From Teratosphaeria epicoccoides (taxonomy: Eukaryota > Ascomycota > Dothideomycetes > Mycosphaerellales > Teratosphaeriaceae): 64,000 nucleotides of DNA. Under the pieces are notes generated by a model. The model was not told the DNA's origin, did no database searches, and worked only from the letters and a program-made list of their open reading frames with translations. Both the position numbers and the translations under genes were made by a program. The stretch's first letter is position 1. Each line of letters begins with the position of its first letter. The stretch lies in contig JADDMT010000022.1 in the NCBI GenBank assembly GCA_021401465.1, positions 186,001-250,000 on the forward strand. Reading direction: 5' to 3'. Of this stretch, positions 10,950 through 24,275 are shown one piece after another.

Positions 10950-13900
10950 CTCGTTTATTACTTCGCGCGTTATACGCTACATACATGTGTTAAGAATTCT
11001 GCTCCGAAACTCTTATCTTCCTATGAATCGACCTTCTTAAGCCTGGCTTACGCCTCCTCTACTCTTCGAATTTACGAATAGCTTCTAGAGCGTTCTTATA
11101 GTCTTCGGCTAGAACCTATTGTGTGTACTTAGGTAGGTATCCTTTCTACTTCACTAGATAGTACGTTATGCCTTTACGCTACATACTATCCTTAATACCC
11201 TTAACTTCCTACTCTTCGTTCTCTTCTGCTACTAGTATTAGGTCCGCAGGCTCTTCGCCCTCGCGCTGTACCTATAGGTCGAGTAGAGATACGTAGAAGA
11301 CGTTATACACATAATACGACAATAGCAACAATAGCTAGTACGCCTACAAGCCTATCGCGTCGCGTATCCGGAAGGGTCTAACGAACCTTGGCGTCATCTT
11401 CTTACTTGGAAGTTTCAGCTTAAGATTCTTTGTTAATAGTAATACCTTCGTACTAACTACATACTACATTAGTTTAGCATAGGCGTTATTATGTTTAATC
11501 TGGGATTCTAAGGCCTTTTTCTAATGTTCTATTAGCACTGAATGTACCTCGCGCATACGCTGCGCTAATTCTGCGGCGGCTAGCACCCTCTCCTTAGAAG
11601 ACTCGTCCTAAGGCAGTTCTAGGTATATTTCCGGATTAAAGCTATAAAGAATCTGAAATAGCAACATGCGCATAGTAGCATACACGCTATTATTAACTGC
11701 AAATTCCGCCATAGGAATTGCGTTAGCCTAGGCATCCTAGTTCTTAGCGTAGTAGTACTAAAGGTACTACTTAAGGGTCTAGTTCATACGTTTAGTCTGA
11801 CTATTAGTCTGTAGATAGAATGCTATACTTAGGTAGTACTTAACACGCGCCTTAAACACAAATTCTTGCTAGTATTTACTAGTAAAGACAGAACCTCGAT
11901 CTAATAGGATGCTTTAGGGGACACTAAAGCGCTATATAATTTTGTTACGAAGTAGTCATACAAGCTTGCTACTTGTGCACTTTTTCGTACATAGGATGAA
12001 GACATTCATCTTTAAGTATTAGTCGACTACTATAAGGACAGTATTAACTATATCGCCTCTCTACTTTGCTAGTAGCAAACTCGTAATAAAATCTATGGTC
12101 AAGTCTTGCTATAGTCTCTCTAGTAGTAGGAGCGCCTAAGCATTACTATAGGGGCAATAGCGCCAAGATTTGCTAATCTAGTATGTCTAGCAGGATTTGA
12201 CATAGTCAGAGACATCCTGTTCTAGCGTCAGCTACTAGTATTTACGTCCGAGAAGAGCGTTCGTCTTCTCTGCGCTAAAATGGCCCGCAAGTTCATTGTT
12301 ATAATGAATATAGAGGAGCTACGAACAGAGTACGTAGTTAGCAGGTATATAGAGCCTATTATCAAAGTACTACAAGTTGCCTGACTTAGTCTAGTACCTC
12401 GGTCTACCTATAGTGTCCTAGAGGGCTATACCCTTATTAATTAACTCCGGTTCTCGCTCTTGCAACTACTAAATAAGTCTCGAGACCTCTTTAAAGGGTT
12501 CTTTAGACATTGCATGCTTACTACATATAAGCTAGTTAACTACTACACAGATTAAGCTAGACATAGTCGCTATAACTGCTAGATAGGAAGGTTTATCGCT
12601 AGCAGAGGCCGTAAGGCCCTATTAGACCTACAGTCAACCTATAAGAGGAGCTAACGACAGGTCGCTACCCTAAACTACAAGCTTCGTTTGTAGCGTAAGG
12701 AGAAGCTGTTAGTCACCCTGCTCCCTAGTGTCGTAGTCTAGTTGTCGCGAAGGGATGTTAGCTAGATTTGTCTTTCTAGAACAATGCTAGATAACAAAGT
12801 TAAAGCTAGTAAGGAAAGTCGCCTACCTTACTTACCGACTCCTTAGCTACTTCACGCCTATGAAGCCGCGAAGGTTGTTATAGTTAGTAAGTACCTTAAT
12901 AGGGTACGCTACGCCTTTAAGGTAGTATCGGTACTCCTTAAAGCTGTTAACAATAGCTAAAAGCTCTTAGTCGTAAGTCTCGTAGTTAAGCTTAGCGCCC
13001 TGCATCTTCTACGACTAGAAGGCAATTAGGTACTATCGCGTACTACCTTCATGCAACTAGAGCTGTAATATAATTGCGGCTATTACGAATTTTGAAGTAT
13101 TAGTCTCTATTTGGATCTTCGTAGTAGGGTCAAAGTACCGAAGTATAGGCGTAGTTTAAAAAGCTGCTTTAAGTTTAGAGAAAGCTTTGCTCTAAGCCTC
13201 CTCCTAAGGCACTATCCCTAGCTTTTTTCCTCGAATTACGCCCTTTGCGAGGGCCGTAAGGGGAGCCACGATCTTCGAGTAGGATCGTATGAATCTACGA
13301 TAGAAGTTAGTAAATCCTAGGAACACCTATACTTCTTAGAGGGTAGTTAGCTACAGCTACTCCGCGATTACGGAAACCCTTCAGTTATCTATAATGACTC
13401 CTTCTGTAGAGACGATATATCCTAGAAACTTAATCCTATCTGTCAGGAATAAGCACTTCTTTAGGTTCGCATACAGAGCAAACTTGCGGAGCTATTTAAG
13501 TACTATCCTTAGATGCCAAATATGCTCCTCCTTCGAGTTAGAGTAAACTAGTATATCGTCTAAATATACTACGTAGCAGGTGTTAACGAGGCTAGCTAGG
13601 GCCCGGTTAATATACGCTTAGAACGTCGCTAGTATGTTAGTTAAGCTAAAAAGCATCACTATATACTTGAAGTGTCTATACTACATTCGGAACATAGTCT
13701 TCTACTTGTCGCCCTTTCGGATTAGTATACGGTAGTAGGCGTCCTTCAAGTTAATAGACAGGAAGATAGCAGTACGACTAAGGTAGTCAAGCGTCTCGCT
13801 AATAAGTAGTAGGGGGTAGCAGTTCTTCTAAGTTACTACGTTAAGGCCTCTATAATTCACGTATAGGCAGAGCGTGTTATCCTTCTTTAGGACGAACATA

Positions 13901-15953
13901 ACTAACGCTCCTGCCTCGCTGTCGCTTCGTTAGATCCACGCGTTTCTTTGCGCCTTGTAAAGGTAGTCTTAAAGTGTTTCGAGCTACGATTCTAACATAG
14001 GGTATAGAGGTTAATGCGGAGGATTATAACCCTCCTTAAGGTTAATCGCATGTTCCGCGTCTAGGGCCTAGGCATAGGCTGTAGCCTCTATGTCGAAAAT
14101 ATCGGCGTATTCCTCTAACTTAGGCAGAAGGGTAATGTCTTCCTTGACATTCTGTATGCAGACTACATACATGCATTAGACCTTCTTTATGTCCTTGTAG
14201 AAGCTGTATACGTCATGCATCCTTACTACAGGAACTTCGCCTATAGAGCCGTAGAACTAATTGTTAGTAGCTCTATTAACAACGACTCCCTACTTGTGGC
14301 GCTAAGGGCGGCTAAGTAGGAGCTCCTTATTAGGAACGTCTTTAGCGTAGAAGACTTTGTTAGTCTCGCGTACTTCTCCTAAGGAGTCCGCTAGTTAGAG
14401 GCGCATGTTATACGCGCCTTAAGCTGCTACGCCTTCGCCTCAAAAGGACTTCATAGTAGGTAGTAGGGCTCCTAGGATTAGCTTTAAACTAAGCCATACG
14501 ACTACCCGCTAGGGTATCACGTTAACCTCCGCAAGGTTGTCTAACATATAGTCTACTAGCTTAAGCGAGCTATTAACTCGGACCGTACTAGATAGGCGCT
14601 AGGTAGGCCATAAGTCTACACTATTAGTAACAGACAGCTTAGATACCCACGGTAGCTATTCGGTTGTCTTAGGCTTGTCCTTCTTTCGCCTCCCCTCTAG
14701 GGAGGTTTTAGACACCTTACTTACCTTCTTCCTATTACTTCGTTTAGGGTAGCGAGCCGCCTAGTAGTCCCTCGCTCTACAGATGTAGTAGCTGCTTAGA
14801 GGCTTCTTGCTACTATCTTTAGGCTTAGAGGGCTTGCTTCTCTAGAATGAACTACCGCGTTAGGCGTGACCCTTAGGGCGCTTGTAATAGCGGCCCTTTA
14901 GTAGGTCCTTAGGGCTTAAACGCTTATTATCCTTGCTGCCTGATTTCCTATTTCGCTTCAAGGTAATCTCTATACATGTCGCAAGGGACACGAGGTCTTG
15001 CCAAGTTGTCAGAAGTTCATGAAAAGTTATGATTGTGTTCTGAAGATTGTCATTAAGTTTAACAAGTAGGTGCTATACGCATTACGTCTTAGTATAGGGT
15101 AGCATCTGTCCCTTAAGCATAGCAAGGTAGGTAGCGAAGCTAGAGGTTATTTGTCCCTTCCCCTGCTTAGCCTTCTCATACTTGACAGACATAGTAAGGG
15201 CATAGTTCCCTAGATCCTCGACCTAGTCGACACAGAACTAGCGAAAGTCCGCCTATGTATACGTTCTGTTATAGACCTGCATAAGGTTATACTACTTATG
15301 CTAATTGTTACGAGGTTCCTTATCCTCCTTAAGCTACATCACACTAAAGGTAACTCGTTCGCCCTCTATAGAATATCCGTATAGGTTAAGCATGAAAACT
15401 GCCTTACACGCCTACAAGAAAGTTCGAGCCTCCTTTAAGGTATCTCTCTTAAACAGCTTCAGGTTGCGTGCGTTACGACTGCCTCCTAGTTAGCCTACTA
15501 TGGCCCCAAATTTAGGCACTAGATTCGCAGGTCTACGCAGGGGGTCTACGCCTACTAGGGAGTTACCTTTGTAGGTCCCTAGCGTGAAATCCCGCTAGAT
15601 CTTCGTCCGCTAGTTTATTAGTACTACTTATAGCAACGTCTTCGTCGTCCTCGCTATTGTCGCTACTAGAAGGGGTGTAGCTCTAGCTCTAGTTCGCAAG
15701 GTAGTTCGCGACCTAATTGACAATCATGGCTACAAGGGCTAGGTCGATAGTCGGGGTTAGCTGCGGCCCCTATACAGGTAATCTATTACCTTGTCTGCTA
15801 CGTGAATAGCCTCTAGCAGAACCGTCGTTTAATGTAGTGTCGCTTGTAGAGGGTACTCCTACAGGCTAGTTACTTAGGCTAGCTTCGCTATTACAGGCGC
15901 TTAGAAAAGGGCTTGCTACGCGTTAGTTACAAGTTCGTAGTACTCTAGACAGT
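10950..15953 (-). pseudogene. Family-A chromovirus gag-pol (copy A2)
   Basis: Minus-strand gag-pol collinear with 51,430-56,421 and heavily RIP-mutated. From right to left it holds gag (gag ATG region altered near 15,945), a damaged zinc knuckle (about 14,760-14,800), RT (about 13,330-14,030, YLDD region near 13,560), RNase H (about 12,900-13,110), integrase (about 11,300-12,700) and a chromodomain (about 11,060-11,250). In-frame stops are mainly TAG. With LTR1 on its right it forms the 5' portion of a minus-oriented element whose 3' spacer and LTR are missing on the left. Confidence 0.85.
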
Positions 15954-16001
15954 TTATAGTATTCTCTGCTAGACTGTAAAGCAGGGAGGAGAAAGCAGAA
16001 C

Positions 16002-16362
16002 TAATATAGATGTATATGCTATATAATATGAAAAATATCTTGTAGTGTAACAGAGTAATCCGACCTTTTAATAGGTACAAGATAGCGCTGCTTTCTGCTT
16101 ATCGCAGAGGTAGCGCTAGAGGTGCTTATAACCCCTAACGCCCCTTAATTAGGGAAAGCATGTCTAAGCCTATCCCCGTAGGGGTATCGTAGGGTTAGCG
16201 ACATAGGGGCATCCTATGTTACCTATTAATCCTACTTAGACAACATACAAGCTAACGTATGTACGAAGGACCCCCTTGCTATGTATAGTAGGGTCACTAT
16301 ATGCTAAGGGCAGGCATCAGAACCTATGCGGCTCTAATGGCCCCCTAGTATTAACCGTATTA
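16002..16362 (-). repeat. Family-A LTR1 (5' LTR of copy A2)
   Basis: 361-bp LTR closely related to 48,662-49,021 and 56,471-56,830, in the same orientation. It begins 'taatatag' and ends 'accgtatta' on the plus strand, the RIP-altered versions of TG...CA ends. The next base to the right belongs to element B, so the 5' LTR abuts a truncated reverse transcriptase. Confidence 0.85.
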
Positions 16363-19300
16363 CCTAGGCTATTACATAGCCGAGGAATTAGACTTCCTGC
16401 TTATGAAACTCGCTCTTCTAAGGTTTGACCTTTAGCTTGTAATCCTGAAGTTTCTAAAGTACCTTACGTATGTAAGTCCTATGTTCTTCGATTGTTTATA
16501 AGTAGACGAGGATGTCATCTAAGTATATAACCATGAAGACATCAAGGTACTCTTGTAGCACATTGTTAATAAATGCCTACTATGTAGCTAGGGCGTTCGT
16601 TAACCTAAATAGCATGACTCTATACTCGTAGTGTCTAAACCTAGTTCGGAATGTAGTCTTCTATTCTTCGCCTTCTTGATTCAAATTCGGTTATATCCTC
16701 CTAGTATGTCGAAATTTAAGAACAATACTACTCCTTGCAGGTAATCCTGTAATTCAGAAAGTAGTAGAAGCGGATAGCTGTTCTTTATCGTGATGTCGTT
16801 TAATCTATAATAGTTAACATAAAGTCGCTAGTTATCTTCTCCCTTTAGGACGAATAGAATCAGATATCCTGCTAGTAACTACGATTCGCGGATAAAGCCT
16901 TTCTAGAGGTTGTCTTTAAGGTATTTCCGGAGTATCTCTAGTTTAGCTACTAACAATAGGCAAACTAGTTGCTTTGTTAGCGTTCTGCCTAGGAGTAGGG
17001 GCATCTCATGATCCTACTCCTAGTGTTCTAGTAGAGCCTCTTAGTCAGGTTCTTCCTTGAAAAGAGTAGCAAACTCTTTGTATTTGTTAGGAATTATGAA
17101 CTCGATCTTGACTTCAGACTATGTTGCTTTGACCTATAGGACGTGTACTTCCTATTCTAGATCCTTAATTATGGCGACTATCTTTTTTAAAGTCATAGCA
17201 CATATTTCGATCTTGCCTAGTACGTCGTATACTACAGGTAAAGGTATCAATTTTAAGAGTTCTAGGAACTAGATCCTCTCGTTCTTCTAGTCGAGGTAGG
17301 GGTTAGCGTTCCTTAGCTATAGTAACCCTAGTACTACATCTGAGCTAGGCGACTCCGTGATATTAAACTAGATTAACTCTTAGTAGCGTCCTATCTGCAG
17401 AGGTACTATCTCGGTCTCCTTGTTAACTATTCCTTAGTTGTACGTAACTAGCTTTCTATTAATCGCTTGTAGCAAGAAAGCATTTGTTTTTGCCTGTAGC
17501 TATATCCTAGCTATCCTAGCAAACTTAGGCGTCATGAAGATTCTAGTGCATCCTGAATTTATTAAGGCCTAGGCTAGTGTCTCTTTAATATGCACCTATA
17601 CTCTAAGGTTGTCTGCGTATCTGACACTAATCACGGCACATTGTTACAGCCCTGTTTAGTCTGTCTGTAGGTCTAATTCTAGCGGAACTAGTCGTTTCCC
17701 TAATAGCTGTCTTTGCGGCCTAATTCAGGGATAATGTAGTCTTGGCTTATTCTTCTTCAAGCATTACTACTAATTAGGCTAAGAGGTAGCACTTACTCTC
17801 GGCCTCGTTGTTCCTGCGCGTCTCTTGCGTACTCTATTTACAAACTGTTAACCTAGAGTCATAACGTTTGTAGAACCTAAATACCTTCGTAGGTAAAGTA
17901 GCCTCCTTAGGGCGTAAACTCTACTCCGAACAGTATAATCTCTTAGACAATCTTCTGATGCAAATAAGGGTAAGCTACAACTAGTAGTCTCCTTAGGTAT
18001 CGTCGCATGCTGTTAGTTAGCTTATTGTACTAAAGCTAATCGACATCTTGTACTCTATTAATCTATAGGCAAGCCTAAGCCTAATAGTTCTGAATAAGTT
18101 AGATTATATTAAGTCTGATGTCATGTAGCGGCATAGCCTATCTCTCTATGTTCTTGTCTTCCCTAGAATCAGGAATGACGGCTTTGACGAGCTCGTAGTC
18201 GTCGTCAGAACTTTCTTCTTCTACTAGCTCCTGTTATCTTAGGACTATTACATTAGAAGGTATACCCCTTAGCGCACAGATAGACTATGCCTTACTACGG
18301 CTAGGATACTATCTAGAACTATCTTTGTCACTCATGTGAATCTAACAATTGTCGTTATAGCACATAGTCTAAGTAAGTAAGGCATAGTCTAATACTCGAG
18401 TAGCGCCAGCTATCTGCTTAGGTGCCGAAGTTGTTACGCGAACCTGTTCTGTCCTTAGCAGTTTATAACGCTGTTTCTTGACGGAACATTCGCATGCAAA
18501 GTGTCCTTTCTTTCTATAGTTATAACACTCGAGGTTATTCTTGTTAAATAGCTTCTTCAGACTATTCTAGGTAGGAGAGCCCTTCCATGGCTTTCCTTAG
18601 GGCCCGTTCTTTAGACGTCCCTTAGTCGCATCTAACTCCATTAGTTAGAGACTATAGTAATTGCCTCGCTACTTTAGTGCTAATCGTGAGACCTTGTAGT
18701 TAGCCTGTGCTAGCCTGCGATTTCTGTGTTATTGTTCTTGCTGTCTTTCCTAGATGCGATTATCGATCCTAATTACGAGATCGCTCATTTCTTTGAATGT
18801 CGTTAGTTAATCTCCTCGTGCAATTTTGTCTTTAACTGTCTCTTCTAGTCCCTAGTAGAACTAAGCGGCTAAAGCGTTATCATTCTAGTCGACTTAAGTA
18901 GAGAGGGTCTTAAAGTCCGCATAGGACTTCATGGCAGAACCCTTCTGCTAGATTCCTAGGAGAGCTCTCTTAGCTTCTTGTTGTTTGTTACTAAGCCTAA
19001 AGGCTTCGCGTAATGCCTTAAATAAAGACTTGTCTAAGTTAAGGATCTCCCTAGTTGTCGTCTTCCTAGCTTTAACGCTTCTAACGTAGTCTAGATAATC
19101 TAATAGATAAGGCTAGATAAATTCAAACGCCGGTCCTTTTAGGTAAGAGACAATATACATCATTCGCTTATAATGTGTTGTAAACTGTTCCGTATCTACA
19201 CTAAATGCTAACTAGAATTAGAGGATAAACATCTTAACTTGAGATTGTTGTCCTGTGAACTCTGTTAGACTTCCTATCTTGAAGCTATTGTTGCCGTGTC

Positions 19301-19475
19301 CGTTTCTAGTAGTCGAACCTGTAACAGATGCTAGAGCTATCTCGCTAAGGTAAATAGATTCAAGCTACTAAGTAATTTAAGTTATGGCAGTAACTTGTTC
19401 TTATAGTGTTAGTTGACTGTTATCACTAGATGTTAAACTAACAGCTGAAGAACTACTTGACATAGGCGAATGTTA
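16363..19475 (-). pseudogene. Gypsy element B: decayed gag and partial RT
   Basis: Minus-strand retroelement. The gag ATG lies near 19,463 (protein starting MSSSSSAVSLTSSDNSQL), with typical gag sequence (EFTGQQSQVKMF, then HYKRMMYIVSYLKGPAFEFI) at about 19,090-19,300. A zinc knuckle lies at about 18,490-18,540 (CYNY-x-KKGHFACEC, with Tyr for the second Cys, a TGT-to-TAT change). RT ends at about 16,363 after the YLDDILVY motif (about 16,490-16,515). RNase H and integrase are absent, cut off by LTR1. Confidence 0.8.
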
Positions 19476-19522
19476 CGTGCTTAATACGTCCCCTAATACT
19501 TCCTCAGAAGTAGTACTTAAAA

Positions 19523-19927
19523 TGTCATAAGGGTAAATGCTAATAGCAGGAAGGGGATCAGGTATTAGACTCGAAGAGTAGTAAAGAATATTAATAATAG
19601 CAATTAACCTTGTAACTAACTATACTTGACAAAATAGAAGATTAAGCATGAAGCTCCTAACTACCTAGCCTGAAGCCATTCCTATATACTAGAGAGGTAT
19701 AACCGCTCTATTAGTCCTGTTACTAGACCTGTTAGACCTAGGTCTGTAGATCTGTAGACTAATCCTATAGATCTAGGTGTCTATCCTTACGTGACAGATC
19801 CTTTCTTCTATGTAGGTCTGTAGATCTGTAGACTAACCCTACAGATCTAGGTATCTGTCCTTATGTAATAGATCCTTTCTTTTATGCGCGTGTTAGGATT
19901 TAGGCTATAGTGCTTTAATTTATGACA
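19523..19927 (-). repeat. Family-B LTR (5' LTR of element B)
   Basis: Starts TGTCATAAGGG and ends TTATGACA, giving matching inverted termini with TG...CA. It contains a ~72-bp direct duplication (about 19,736-19,880), each copy with 'ggtctgtagatctgtagact' and 'agatctaggt'. A second LTR of the family is at 62,815-63,291. It is followed immediately by a family-A fragment at 19,928. Confidence 0.8.
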
Positions 19928-20200
19928 GGTACATACTCATAGTTTCCTGATATCTTGATCTACATGTAAAGCGAAGGTATTATAAAGCCGCCTAACATGT
20001 AATGGATTTAAAAACCCGCGAGTTAGTAACCTCTGTCCTACATTTGCTACAAAGATGTTAAGGCATGTACATAACATATGTTACGTAGGCTATCTACCTG
20101 TTTGCTCTTACGTAGTATAAGCGTACTATATCCTATACCCTATGCGTTCTACATGCATTACTTAGTAAGGCTAGGCATATCCTTATAGGAGGAGAGGTAG
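19928..20200 (+). repeat. Family-A 3' spacer and polypurine tract (inverted fragment)
   Basis: The reverse complement of this stretch aligns with 49,022-49,300 of the full-length element, the non-coding spacer between the antisense ORF and the 3' LTR. It ends in a purine run (about 20,186-20,199, 'taggaggagaggta') directly before LTR2, which is the polypurine tract. No coding sequence is present. Confidence 0.75.
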
Positions 20201-20587
20201 TAATATAGTTGATACTAGGGGGCTATTAGAGCCGCATAGGTTCTAATGCCTACCCTTAGCATGTAATGACCCTACTACATAGCGAAGGGAGTCCTTCGTA
20301 CATATGTTAGCTTGTATGTCGTCTAAGTAGGATTAATGCCTGACGTAGGATGCCCCTACGCCGCTAACCCTATAGTACCCCTACGGGGGTTTCCTGACCC
20401 TATAGTACCTATCTAGGGTTAGGCTTAGACATGCTTTCCTAATTAAGGGCGTCGGGGGTTATAAGCACCTCTAGTACTACCTCTGCAATAAGCAGAAAGT
20501 AGCGCTATCTTATACCTATTAAAAGGTCGGATTACTCTGTCATACTACGAGATATTTTTCATATCATATAGCATATACATCTATATT
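20201..20587 (+). repeat. Family-A LTR2 (inverted copy)
   Basis: Reverse-complement relative of LTR1, LTR3 and LTR4. It starts 'taatatagttgatactaggg' and ends 'catctatatta'. It is about 387 bp, longer than the others because a segment near 20,376-20,420 ('ccctatagtacc' words) is duplicated. It borders element F on the right. Confidence 0.8.
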
Positions 20588-23500
20588 AGAGGACTTTATT
20601 CACAAGGTCTTAACATGACGCTAGGGCATTTGTGAGTCCTATTAGCATAACTAAAAACTCGTAAAGTCTATATCTTGTTCGGAATGCTATTATCTACTCG
20701 TACCTAGCTACTATGCATATTACATAAAACGCATTATATAGGTTATTCTTTGTATACTAGTCTAATCTAGTTAATTAGTCTTATATTTCTTTGATGTTTA
20801 GTAATAGATATTAGTTCTTAATTATGATGTTGTTAAGTTGTCTGAAATTGACTACTAGCTATCCTTCATCTAATCCGGCTTTTAGAACGAACATTACTAG
20901 TAAGGCTGTAGAGGATGTCGACTTCTGTATCTAGCTTTTCTCTAGTTTCTCCTTTAGCCATTTGTCTAGGGTTTTAAGCTCTTTCTTAGACATCGCATAT
21001 AGGGGTCCCTATAGAGGCTCTTTCCTAGGCTATAAGTGTATCTTGTGATCCTATAGTTAATGTTTAGGTAAAGCCACTTTGCCTCTTTCCTCTTTAAAAA
21101 GTCGCTTCTACTTACTATACTCCTTAGGAATGTCTAAGTCTAAGATTCTAGTTTCATTCTTCGATAGTACATAACTTCTATTATTCCTGTTATTATTATC
21201 GTGACCCTCCTAGCCTAACGGTAGTGTCGATCTAGGTTAAATATAGTTCTCTATGATTCCTGTTAATGCAAACGTCTTATAAGTCTTCCTACCTTTGTTA
21301 ATCTTATCTGCCTATAAACGCTAATACTACATAGGTTAAATGCTAATCATGTAATTACATTCCTTAAATGCGAGTACTCCTCTTTTCTAGTTTACAACTA
21401 GGTTATGCTTTCTTAACTAAGGCATGCCTAGTATAACGTTATGACTAGCTATATTAGTAACATCTAAGACAATTTCCTTGTAGTGCTATTAGATAGCTAG
21501 TAGTAACAATATTGTCTCTTATTCTACGCTAGGTAGTAGTAACCTATCTACTACTATGAGTTCATACGCTCCTTCCTTTCTGCTTTAGGTTACGATCCCT
21601 TAGCTCTTAACGAATGATTTAGAGGCAAAATTCCCGCTTACTCTAGAATCTATTAATATACTTGTTAGGTACCTATTAACGATTATCTTAGTACAGAAGA
21701 CTACTAGTAATGCTTAAGCGCTTTCTATGTTAAGAAACTCCCTTAGAACGCTCTAATCTAGAGAGTTAATCTATTTCCTGACTAGCTGTTAGCCTGACAT
21801 TACTCTAACTAGTTGTAGATCTTTTGTTCTGTAATTTAAATGTATAGGTATAGTTCCTTTTCTTGCTATGTTTTGTTACGCGCAAATTTTCCTTAGACTT
21901 CTCATACTTATTAATACTGATTACATATGCTATTAAGTAACTCTTACATTTCTTTTATAATAACTTCTCGGTTTAGCGTAATATATCCGAAGGGTATAGA
22001 GTTACTTCCTATTAGTATATTCTCTATAATGAATTCCCTGAATTTATAACTTATTTTGACTTAAGGGTACTACTAGTAGGCTAATCTTATTATTTGTAGA
22101 AGGTAGTTAAAATAGTACAGGTTTATTATCCTCTAGTTGTTAATAAGTAGGAATACCTATTTAGTCTACTATACTACGTGCATAAGAAGCTTCTTTATTA
22201 TAAGAGGCACATTAAAGGTAAATACTTAAGTCCTTTCGTTATCCTTAGTGTCATTAGATATATTGTTAGAACATTCTTCCTCTAACTTGTCTTACTAGTC
22301 CTCCTCTCATAGAGGGGACTCTAGAACTTCCTGAATTGTTTTAGGCTCCTCCTCTTAAGGGAATAAAGTTCTCAGATCTTAGTTCTCTTCGTTATTGTTA
22401 AAGCAAGACTCGTCAATTTCTTTAAGGCTTACGTCTTCTTGTGTAAGGCTTAGTCATGCGTGCCTAGTCCTTCTTGCTATTATACAGAATTTATGCTTTA
22501 GTAGAGCTCTACATGTACTATGTAGTTCTAGTAGAATTAGCAAGCGTTCTTTAGGTATTAGCTCTAATTTAGCAAATTCTAACTTAACTTTGTTTTTATA
22601 GTTATAGAGTTCCTTATCTTCCTTATAAATATTACACTATAGGTCCTTGTAGAGTTCCTAATTAACGGTTCTACATTATGATCTATTACTTATGTAGGGG
22701 GTTTTTCTAGCAACTACCTCTATGTAGGTCCTTAGTACTTTATTAACAAAGCTTAGTATACTAATTATTCTATAGCCTTCTCTGTCTAAGTCCTTTTGTT
22801 ATATCATGTTAAACTGTTTACGCTACACTATTTTCTTGCTATAATAGTCCCTTACTATGTAGCCTTCCTTACTATAGGCATAGCAAGTAAATCTTCCTGC
22901 TTTCCTAGGTAGCTTCTTGCCCTTCTTTCCTTTAAATGCTTAACCCTTCTAGATAGCGTCTAGCTCTATTAGTTGCGCGCCATAGTAGTTATTCCCCTTT
23001 AGCTTATTATAAGTACTATAGTTTTGTTAATTATCGTATCTAGGAGCAAAACCTGCTTTGCTAGAAGTCTTAAGAATTATAGCGTTATTCTAAAGCCTGT
23101 TTGTAGAGCCTATTATCATGATTAATTGTAACCTTAACTAATGTTCCTATATTATCTACCTTTCTGCTATTACGTATAAGCTTATCCTTGACATTATCTT
23201 TAAGACCTTGTTAGTATATTGTCATAAGAGCTTTGTCATCCTAATTAGTAAGCTAGGCATATTCCTAAAATTTAGTAGCATAGTTAGTATATAACCCCTT
23301 CTAAGTTAAGTGTTAGATAACCCTAACTATAGTAGCAACCTTGTTTAAAGATCTAAAGACTTTCTTCATTACATACTTAAGATGTTTGTAGCTTGTAAAA
23401 ACTCTATTTAAGTTGTTAGTTCCGTTACTATCTAGATAGGTCCTAAGAAATAGTTTAACTTAATACTAAGCCCTACCTTATATAAACGTTATTATAAAGA

Positions 23501-23830
23501 CTAGCTTTAAGTTATCTTAAACCTAGTTAAACATAAAGTACATGTCTATCTAGTCAACCTAGGTATTAAACTTGTCTTAGTCACTATAGTAGAAGTCTAG
23601 CTTTCTAATCTTAAGAGAATCGTTTCTAGCATAGGTTCCTAATACGTTGCTAGTACTAGGGAGAGTACATTAAGTACTACTTGTCTTGCTAGGGGCAGGA
23701 TTTCTCCTTCTAACTTGTAATAAGGCGCTTATCCTAAGGGTGTTTAAAGTGTTATAGCTACTTATAACAGGTAGTTAGGTAACTTCTTATTATGTATAAG
23801 CTAAGGGTTCTTTAGAGAGAGCTAACACAA
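20588..23830 (-). pseudogene. Gypsy element F: decayed gag and partial RT
   Basis: Minus-strand gag and the first part of pol. RT is cut at 20,588 just after a motif reading FRTRYRLYEFLVMLIGLTNA (about 20,610-20,690), which corresponds to the conserved FGLTNAP region. A degraded zinc knuckle lies near 22,845-22,900 (CYAY-SKEGY pattern). The region is AT-rich with many stops. Gag occupies about 22,150-23,720. It could be the other half of element E, but this is not proven. Confidence 0.65.
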
Positions 23831-23839
23831 GTAGGAGCT

Positions 23840-24140
23840 AAGACAGAATAATTAGTATAAAGGTAATTCTAATTAGTAAGTATGTAATATAAGTTAAACG
23901 CATTAAAGCTATAAGGGTATCTTAATGTTCCTAAATACATAGGAGATTCTCTAGTACTCTGTCTTACTCTATTACTATGTTTAATAGAGTACTACAGTGT
24001 AGTAGAGCGCTCTATAGTAGCTATGCCTAGTACTCTATTCTACTCTGTTACTCTGTTTAACAGAGTACTACAGAGTTATACTCTATAGCGCTATCCCTGC
24101 TTGTTATGTAGATTCTGACTAGCTAAAGCTTAGCCCTAGA
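23840..24140 (-). repeat. Probable LTR of element F
   Basis: Shares the block at about 23,890-23,946 with 173-231. It carries several nested inverted repeats made of 'actctgt' / 'acagagt' words (about 23,950-24,085), including a strong hairpin at about 24,043-24,078. Ends are approximate. Confidence 0.55.
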
Positions 24141-24275
24141 ACATTCCGTAACAATTACTCTGTTATATTACGAAATACTTTCATCTATTAATACAGCATA
24201 TACATTAATATTAATTCTGCTTTCTTCACCCTGCTCTATAGTCTGTCAGAGAACATGACATGTCTAGAGCACCCT
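24140..24275 (+). repeat. Sliver of family-A LTR end, primer site and gag start
   Basis: Aligns with the reverse complement of about 56,400-56,520: LTR end ('gcatatacattaatatta'), the leader 'ttctgctttctt', then 'acatgtctagag', which corresponds to the gag start region of copy C. Homology stops near 24,275, where unmutated sequence of the gene island begins. It marks the left edge of the island. Confidence 0.6.
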
